Source: an uncultured Clostridia bacterium
GTDB lineage: Bacteria > Bacillota > Clostridia > Oscillospirales > CAG-272
Length of the DNA stretch: 64,000 nucleotides
Direction of reading: 5' to 3'
Assembly (NCBI GenBank): GCA_944381075.1
Contig: CALWJT010000033.1
Span: forward strand, 88,481-152,480
How positions within the stretch are numbered: position 1 is the first letter of the stretch; each line of letters opens with the position of its first letter. A program made the position numbers and the translations under genes. The notes under the pieces were generated by a model. That model did not search any database and was not told the origin of the DNA. It saw only the letters and a program-made list of their open reading frames with translations. Below are positions 60,157-64,000 of this stretch, one piece after another.

Positions 60157-60508
60157 TACAAAAATTTCCTTCTTAAAAGCGAAGGGTACGGGCTTTTTCG
60201 CAAAATCCCGGTCCACGCCGTCCGCTTCCCTTTGGGGAGAACAAAGCGATATTTCCGTCGAAACACTCTTTCGAGCCCATGCATTTCTGCTACGAAATAA
60301 AGGGAAAGAAAGCGATGCAACCCGCGTGTCCTAGCCTCGAAAGTGCAAAAGATCAGCCAAGCTTTTCGAAATGGTTTTTGCATGAGTAGCAGACGGAAAA
60401 ATATTAAAACGAGGAGCCCCCCTGCAAGAACTCCGGCAAATAGCCATTATACCCGCCCGAAATAGGATAAAGATTTCACCCTTTGAAAACGCCATCGCAA
60501 AACCACCT
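60157..60508. other. Intergenic, no gene recognised
   Basis: About 350 bases, AT-richer than average, between the propeller-like gene and the AT-rich orphan. A weak CCTTC/GAAGG hairpin lies just after the upstream stop. No promoter, RNA gene or repeat stands out. Confidence 0.4.
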
Positions 60509-61051
60509 GTGATATGCCGAGTGACGCTCTCAAAAATCCGACCGATTAAATTTGGGGAGGTGAGAAAAATCGTTTATGGTGCCATCCATCAAAAGGGCCA
60601 AAAGTATCATATCGACCTTAAAAAGGCACTTGATTCTATTGGCAGCAAGCAAACAAAATACAACTGGTTCATAACTGACTGTGTTTGTTATTCCAAATAT
60701 TCCAAAACCGATGCCATGCTAAACAGAGAATATTGCTGGATAAGCGATGAAGATCTTACCAGCCTTATTTGTACAGAGAATTTTCAATGGATTTGGGCAG
60801 TTTTATGTGGCTTCGATAAAACCATTTCTTTATCCGAAATCCTGAAATACGGTCGGCCCTATGCGGACGGTTATGAAGGCTTTTGGAAGCTTCCTTTAAC
60901 GATGCAGCATCCACTTGCAGAGATTGAAATTGTTCTGTGGGACAGTTCGTTTGTTTTGATTTTCAGCAAAAACAAAGATATCGTCGATAATTTTAGGCGA
61001 ATCTTTCCTAAAAGCGAGAATTTAGAGGATTACATCAGAAAATTTGAATGA
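60509..61051 (+). CDS. Hypothetical protein, AT-rich orphan
   Basis: A frame of 180 residues, visibly richer in A and T than its neighbours and with AT-ending codons, which suggests horizontal acquisition. The sequence is protein-like: YNWFITDCVCYSK and EIEIVLWDSSFVLIFSK look like beta strands and turns. Tryptophan- and aromatic-rich composition is as in small cytosolic DUF2691-like or immunity-type proteins, but this is only a resemblance. The start is doubtful: the GTG at 60509 has no ribosome binding site, and a GGGGAGG lies inside the frame, so the gene may be truncated at its 5' end. Function unknown. Confidence 0.55.
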   Translation: MICRVTLSKIRPIKFGEVRKIVYGAIHQKGQKYHIDLKKALDSIGSKQTKYNWFITDCVCYSKYSKTDAMLNREYCWISDEDLTSLICTENFQWIWAVLCGFDKTISLSEILKYGRPYADGYEGFWKLPLTMQHPLAEIEIVLWDSSFVLIFSKNKDIVDNFRRIFPKSENLEDYIRKFE

Positions 61052-61187
61052 AAAAGATCTGTTTGACTTCAACTTAAAAATGTAAAAATGCTTTGTGCCG
61101 ACAAAATGGCAGCTTGTTTAGATGATTGCAAAAGTAAAGATCAGTCAAAAGCCCTATCCTCCTGTGTACACTGTTCCCGAAAAAAGG

Positions 61188-61228
61188 AAAACCCGACGGT
61201 CTTTGAAACAAAGGATCCGCCGGGTTTT
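61188..61228 (-). terminator. Terminator of the DUF378 gene
   Basis: Twelve-base arms with one mismatch (61188-61199 and 61217-61228), followed on the minus strand by CCTTTTTTCG, just past the DUF378 stop. Confidence 0.8.
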
Positions 61229-61244
61229 CCCTGAATATGGCGCT

Positions 61245-61463
61245 TTATCTGACGTCGCCCGTAATTTCTTCCGTATCGCGTTCACGGAAAAGAAGAGAAA
61301 TACACCAGATCCCCGCAAGGGCTACGATCGTATATACGATCCGGCTGACCAGAGCATCCTGACCGCCGAAGATCCACGCGACGATATCGAAGCGGAAAAG
61401 ACCGATGCTTCCCCAGTTGAGCGCGCCTATGATAGTAAGAATAAGCGCAATTCTGTCGAGCAT
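61245..61463 (-). CDS. DUF378 (YuzA-like) membrane protein
   Basis: A 72-residue protein of the DUF378 family with two membrane helices. The signature is the first-helix segment LTIIGALNWGSIGLF followed by VYTIVALAGIWCI. Function unknown; homologues are widely present in Firmicutes as tiny membrane proteins. GGAGGTTAATATT precedes the ATG. Single-gene unit with promoter and terminator. Confidence 0.93.
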   Translation of the reverse strand: MLDRIALILTIIGALNWGSIGLFRFDIVAWIFGGQDALVSRIVYTIVALAGIWCISLLFRERDTEEITGDVR

Positions 61464-61509
61464 AATATTAACCTCCGATTCTCATTCAAAACGTCCGTCT
61501 TACGGTACG

Positions 61510-61537
61510 TTTTTATCATTTCATGATTATCTGTCAA
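61510..61537 (-). promoter_or_regulatory. Promoter of the DUF378 gene
   Basis: On the minus strand TTGACA (61537-61532), a 16-base spacer and TAAAAA (61515-61510). Confidence 0.55.
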
Positions 61538-61731
61538 TGTTTTTATCTTTCGACATTCCCTATTTTCTCCGGATCCCCGGATTTTATTCACGAAACAAAA
61601 AAGCGGTTTCTCTTTTTTAGGTCCATATCTTTTCTACAGGCCTATTTTTTCAAAGCCTGCCGGATTTTATTTTTCTTCTATGGAAAGCGGCCGCAAAACG
61701 CCGTTTAGGATAGAAAATTTCCGCCGCAGAC

Positions 61732-61760
61732 TTGCATGCCGGCGTTTTATATGATAAAAT
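61732..61760 (+). promoter_or_regulatory. Promoter of trmB
   Basis: TTGCAT (61732-61737), a 17-base spacer and TAAAAT (61755-61760), 56 bases before the start. Confidence 0.65.
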
Positions 61761-61816
61761 AGCTTCGGCCGAATTCGACGGCTTTTTCAAATCTCACTTT
61801 TCAGAGAGGTATGACC

Positions 61817-62485
61817 ATGCGGGTACGAAAACGAAAAAACGGAGAATCTCGACGTGCGGCATGCAGCGGACTTTTCCTGCCGTTTGACAAAACGGCGCCG
61901 GAGCCGGTCTCCCTTCCGGAAATTTGTCCGGAAGCATCGGAGTTCCGTCTGGAAATCGGCTGCGGCAAGGGGACATTTATTACAACGCTCGCCCAAAGAA
62001 ATCCGCAGATAAGCTTTCTTGCCGTGGAACGGGTAGGAGACGTCATCCTTCTCGCCGCAGAAAAAGCCAAGACGCTGCAGCTCGACAACGTAAAATTTCT
62101 CTGCTGTGACGCAGAGTATCTTCCCCGCCTGCTTCCGGCGCGCTGTGCTTCCCGTCTCTATCTCAATTTCTGCGACCCCTGGCCCAAAGCACGTCACGCA
62201 AAAAGGCGGCTTACTCACAGAGAATCGCTGATGCGCCTTTCCAAGCTCCTTTCCCCAGGGGCAGTGGTCGAATTTAAGACTGATAATTCCGAATTGTTTG
62301 ATTTTTCCATATCTGAATTTGAATCGGCCGGATTCCAAATCCGCAGCCTTACGAGAGATCTTCACGCAAGCGAGTGGGCAAAGGACAACATCATGACGGA
62401 ATATGAAAGGAATTTCTCGGGCAAGGGCTTCAAAATCAACCGGCTGGAAGCCTTTCTGCCGGAAAATATGGCGCTTCCAGAATAA
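61817..62485 (+). CDS. trmB: tRNA (guanine-N7-)-methyltransferase
   Basis: Makes m7G46 in tRNA variable loops using SAM. It has 222 residues. The SAM motif LEIGCGKGTFITTLA, the acidic AVERVG (with the usual Glu), the catalytic segment LNFCDPWPKARHAKRRLTH, and the C-terminal TEYERNFSGKG are all standard for TrmB. I chose the ATG at 61817 because the AGAGAGGT site is 7 bases before it; an ATG 6 bases earlier is too close to the site. Single-gene unit. Confidence 0.96.
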   Translation: MRVRKRKNGESRRAACSGLFLPFDKTAPEPVSLPEICPEASEFRLEIGCGKGTFITTLAQRNPQISFLAVERVGDVILLAAEKAKTLQLDNVKFLCCDAEYLPRLLPARCASRLYLNFCDPWPKARHAKRRLTHRESLMRLSKLLSPGAVVEFKTDNSELFDFSISEFESAGFQIRSLTRDLHASEWAKDNIMTEYERNFSGKGFKINRLEAFLPENMALPE

Positions 62486-62523
62486 ATATTTTAGGGAAAG
62501 ACCGCCAGAAAAGAAAAAAACAC

Positions 62524-62552
62524 TTGATTTTTCGGAAAAGCTATGCTATAAT
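62524..62552 (+). promoter_or_regulatory. Promoter of rpmB
   Basis: TTGATT (62524-62529), a 17-base spacer and TATAAT (62547-62552). Confidence 0.85.
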
Positions 62553-62638
62553 AAAGAACACTGCGTTATGATGACTCATAAACGGAGCTTTATCCGTTTG
62601 TTTGAGATAATCCAAACATTCGAGGGAGGTGCAGGAAG

Positions 62639-62824
62639 ATGGCAAAATGTATGTACTGCGGAAAGGGCGTCACGTTCGGCAATAACGTCTCCCACTCCAA
62701 CCGCAAAACAAGCAGAACGTGGAAGCCCAATATCAGAAAGGTCAGCGCCGTAGTAAACGGAACTCACAAAACTGTTACGGTCTGCTCGCGTTGTCTGCGT
62801 GCCGGCAAAGTCGAGAGAATCTGA
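62639..62824 (+). CDS. rpmB: 50S ribosomal protein L28
   Basis: A 61-residue L28. It starts MAKCMYCGKGV and contains the conserved HSNRKTSRTWKPNI. Four cysteines in two CxxC pairs (CMYC and CSRC) form a zinc ribbon, the C+ version. Such bacteria often keep a second zinc-free copy for zinc limitation, but none is in this window. GGGAGGTG precedes the ATG. Single-gene unit with promoter and terminator. Confidence 0.98.
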   Translation: MAKCMYCGKGVTFGNNVSHSNRKTSRTWKPNIRKVSAVVNGTHKTVTVCSRCLRAGKVERI

Positions 62825-62846
62825 TTTCGGATTTGGAAAAAGCTTG

Positions 62847-62876
62847 GTCCTTTCCCTCTTTCGGGAAAGGACTTTT
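62847..62876 (+). terminator. Terminator of rpmB
   Basis: Perfect 10-base arms (62847-62856 and 62863-62872) with a 6-base loop and TTTT. Confidence 0.9.
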
Positions 62877-62890
62877 GCATGTTCTCACTT

Positions 62891-62939
62891 AAAAAGAAGG
62901 GAGAGAGGACGCAAAAGGCGTCCTCTCTCCCTTCTTTTT
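62891..62939. terminator. Long bidirectional terminator
   Basis: Perfect 22-base arms (62891-62912 and 62918-62939) with A and T runs at the ends, between rpmB and the convergent lipoprotein gene. Confidence 0.92.
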
Positions 62940-62984
62940 ATTTATTTTGAGCGCTCTTCGCGTCCCTTAGGAAAGGGCAAAAGA

Positions 62985-63983
62985 TTATGGTGCTTGCGTC
63001 GTATAAATCAGCTCACCGTATTTGTCATAAAGCCGCATCCGCCCGTCTTCCGTGATCTCCACATGAAAATTCGGATTGTTCGGCGAGACTGTGATTTCTG
63101 TTAAAAAGCTCGGTAACGACTCCTTGTCGATTCGGACAACCGAGGCAGGAATATCAAGCTTTCGGATGGACGAGCAGTAGGTTAGGGCATGTTCCTTGAT
63201 AGCAAGCAGCCCTTCCGGCAGAATCAAATTTTTCAGGGACATATCCGAACAGGCATATGAATAAAGGACGCGTACGCCGTCCGGCACCGTGTAGGTTTCC
63301 GTGCCCATATTCTCCGGCGCTTTCAGCAGAATGGACATATCCTTTGTGAAGAGCACGCCATCCACATCGCAGTACCAGGGGTTCGCGTCATCGACGTAAA
63401 TCCCTTTCTTTACAGAAAGCAGATTTCCGAGAAAGTCCTCACCATTCTCATATCCGGTGCCAAGAATCTGCAGAGATGCCGGCAGATACAGCTCCTCTAA
63501 GTTGGCCTGCAAGGAAGGCGGAAAATTCGGATCCAACCATTCAATGCCCTCGCTGAGTACAAGCTTTTTTACAGCCACAAGATACGTGAGCGCGGAGGAA
63601 GAAAGTCTGGATATTCGCCAATACTGAAATTCGTCTTCAAATCCGGCAGGAACAATGACCGTCTCCTTTTCCGAATAAATATCAAAAAGCGTCGTTTCCT
63701 TAGTGGCAAGATCATATTGAAACGAATACTCGACACCATCCTCTGTGAAAGTTATTACATAAGGTCTTAACGGATCCGTGTGCGGCGGTTCCGTGGTTAC
63801 CTGTGAATCACCAGACGAAGAAGACGTTTCTGTTCCTTCCGAAGCAGAAGTATCCGTACTGGGCAACGTCGATTCGGTCGAGAAAGAGTCTGTTGTTGGT
63901 TCCGATACGGTGCCGCATCCCGCTAAGAAGCATATGGAAACAAACGCCATACACACCGCAAAAGAAATGATACGTTTACACAT
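62985..63983 (-). CDS. Lipoprotein with BspA-like leucine-rich repeats
   Basis: A 332-residue surface lipoprotein. The signal peptide ends in the lipobox LAGC at about residue 23, followed by a Ser/Thr-rich spacer (about 25-65). Residues ~75-330 contain LRR_5/BspA-type units with the usual spacing (e.g. KLVLSEGIEWLDPNF, LEELYLPASLQILG, LKNLILPEGLLAIKEHA, IRKLDIPASVVRIDKES). Such proteins often bind host or cell-wall components. AAAGGAG precedes the ATG, close to the right edge. Nothing upstream can be seen. Confidence 0.9.
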   Translation of the reverse strand: MCKRIISFAVCMAFVSICFLAGCGTVSEPTTDSFSTESTLPSTDTSASEGTETSSSSGDSQVTTEPPHTDPLRPYVITFTEDGVEYSFQYDLATKETTLFDIYSEKETVIVPAGFEDEFQYWRISRLSSSALTYLVAVKKLVLSEGIEWLDPNFPPSLQANLEELYLPASLQILGTGYENGEDFLGNLLSVKKGIYVDDANPWYCDVDGVLFTKDMSILLKAPENMGTETYTVPDGVRVLYSYACSDMSLKNLILPEGLLAIKEHALTYCSSIRKLDIPASVVRIDKESLPSFLTEITVSPNNPNFHVEITEDGRMRLYDKYGELIYTTQAP

Positions 63984-64000
63984 AGAAATTTCTCCTTTCT

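Noticed and set aside
1-64000. Mobile elements, CRISPR arrays, toxin-antitoxin or phage modules
   Set aside because: No transposase, integrase, direct-repeat array, terminal repeats or phage structural gene could be recognised.

Overview
The window looks like a chromosomal segment of an anaerobic Clostridia-type Firmicute. The signs are RNase M5, Mini-RNase III, the CinA/PncC domain protein, an AbrB-like regulator, the clade-II one-chain PurL, a Bacillus-type Fe-S PurF, a type II pantothenate kinase, GC-rich coding sequence, sigma-A promoters with TTGACA/TATAAT-like boxes, and strong AGGAGG-type ribosome binding sites. I see no insertion sequence, prophage, integrase, CRISPR array or rRNA operon. 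One tRNA gene is present (Gln, anticodon TTG).

Layout. 1-4.3 kb (+): housekeeping run glyA (cut by the window edge), pncC, holA, rnmV, gtrA-like and mrnC. 4.4-7.0 kb: a small HTH regulator, a DUF896 protein and a beta-lactamase-fold serine hydrolase. 7.4-21.8 kb (-): the main feature, a de novo purine operon read as purE-purC-purF-purF paralogue-purM-FNT channel-purN-purO-purH(AICARFT only)-purD-purL. It is driven by a textbook promoter and a leader that matches the ZTP (pfl) riboswitch overlapping an intrinsic terminator. 21.9-26.1 kb (-): a methyltransferase, an ABC transporter pair and a Cu/Zn superoxide dismutase. 26.4-29.1 kb (+): an AbrB-like regulator, an ECF-like sigma factor and a membrane anti-sigma factor with an RsgI-like Asn-Pro site and three PepSY repeats. 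29.2-35.7 kb (+): asnS, aspartate aminotransferase, purB, ddl and coaW. 36.2-39.0 kb (-): an M3 peptidase and an SGNH hydrolase. 39.1-45.7 kb (+): a lipid kinase and a GldA/GldF/GldG/DUF4340 export-type cassette. 45.7-48.1 kb: carbohydrate-related genes. 48.2-52.6 kb (-): a fused double activase and its 2-hydroxyacyl-CoA-dehydratase-like partner. 52.8-55.2 kb (-): a marR-MATE-GNAT operon with visible MarR-type operators. 55.3-64 kb: an XRE regulator, tRNA-Gln, an SLH surface protein, a polysaccharide deacetylase, a propeller-like protein, an AT-rich orphan, a DUF378 protein, trmB, rpmB and a BspA-like lipoprotein.

How it fits together. The purine operon covers every step from PRPP to IMP except a visible purK; purB lies 10 kb away in an aspartate/asparagine cluster. 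ZTP accumulates when 10-formyl-tetrahydrofolate is short. A ZTP-switched operon that carries a formate/nitrite-type channel beside the two formyl-transfer enzymes therefore suggests that the cell imports formate when the one-carbon pool limits purine synthesis. The same operon carries a second PurF whose glutaminase catalytic residues are gone, and replaces the usual bifunctional PurH by an AICAR transformylase plus a PurO-type cyclohydrolase. I regard this combination as the most notable content of the window.
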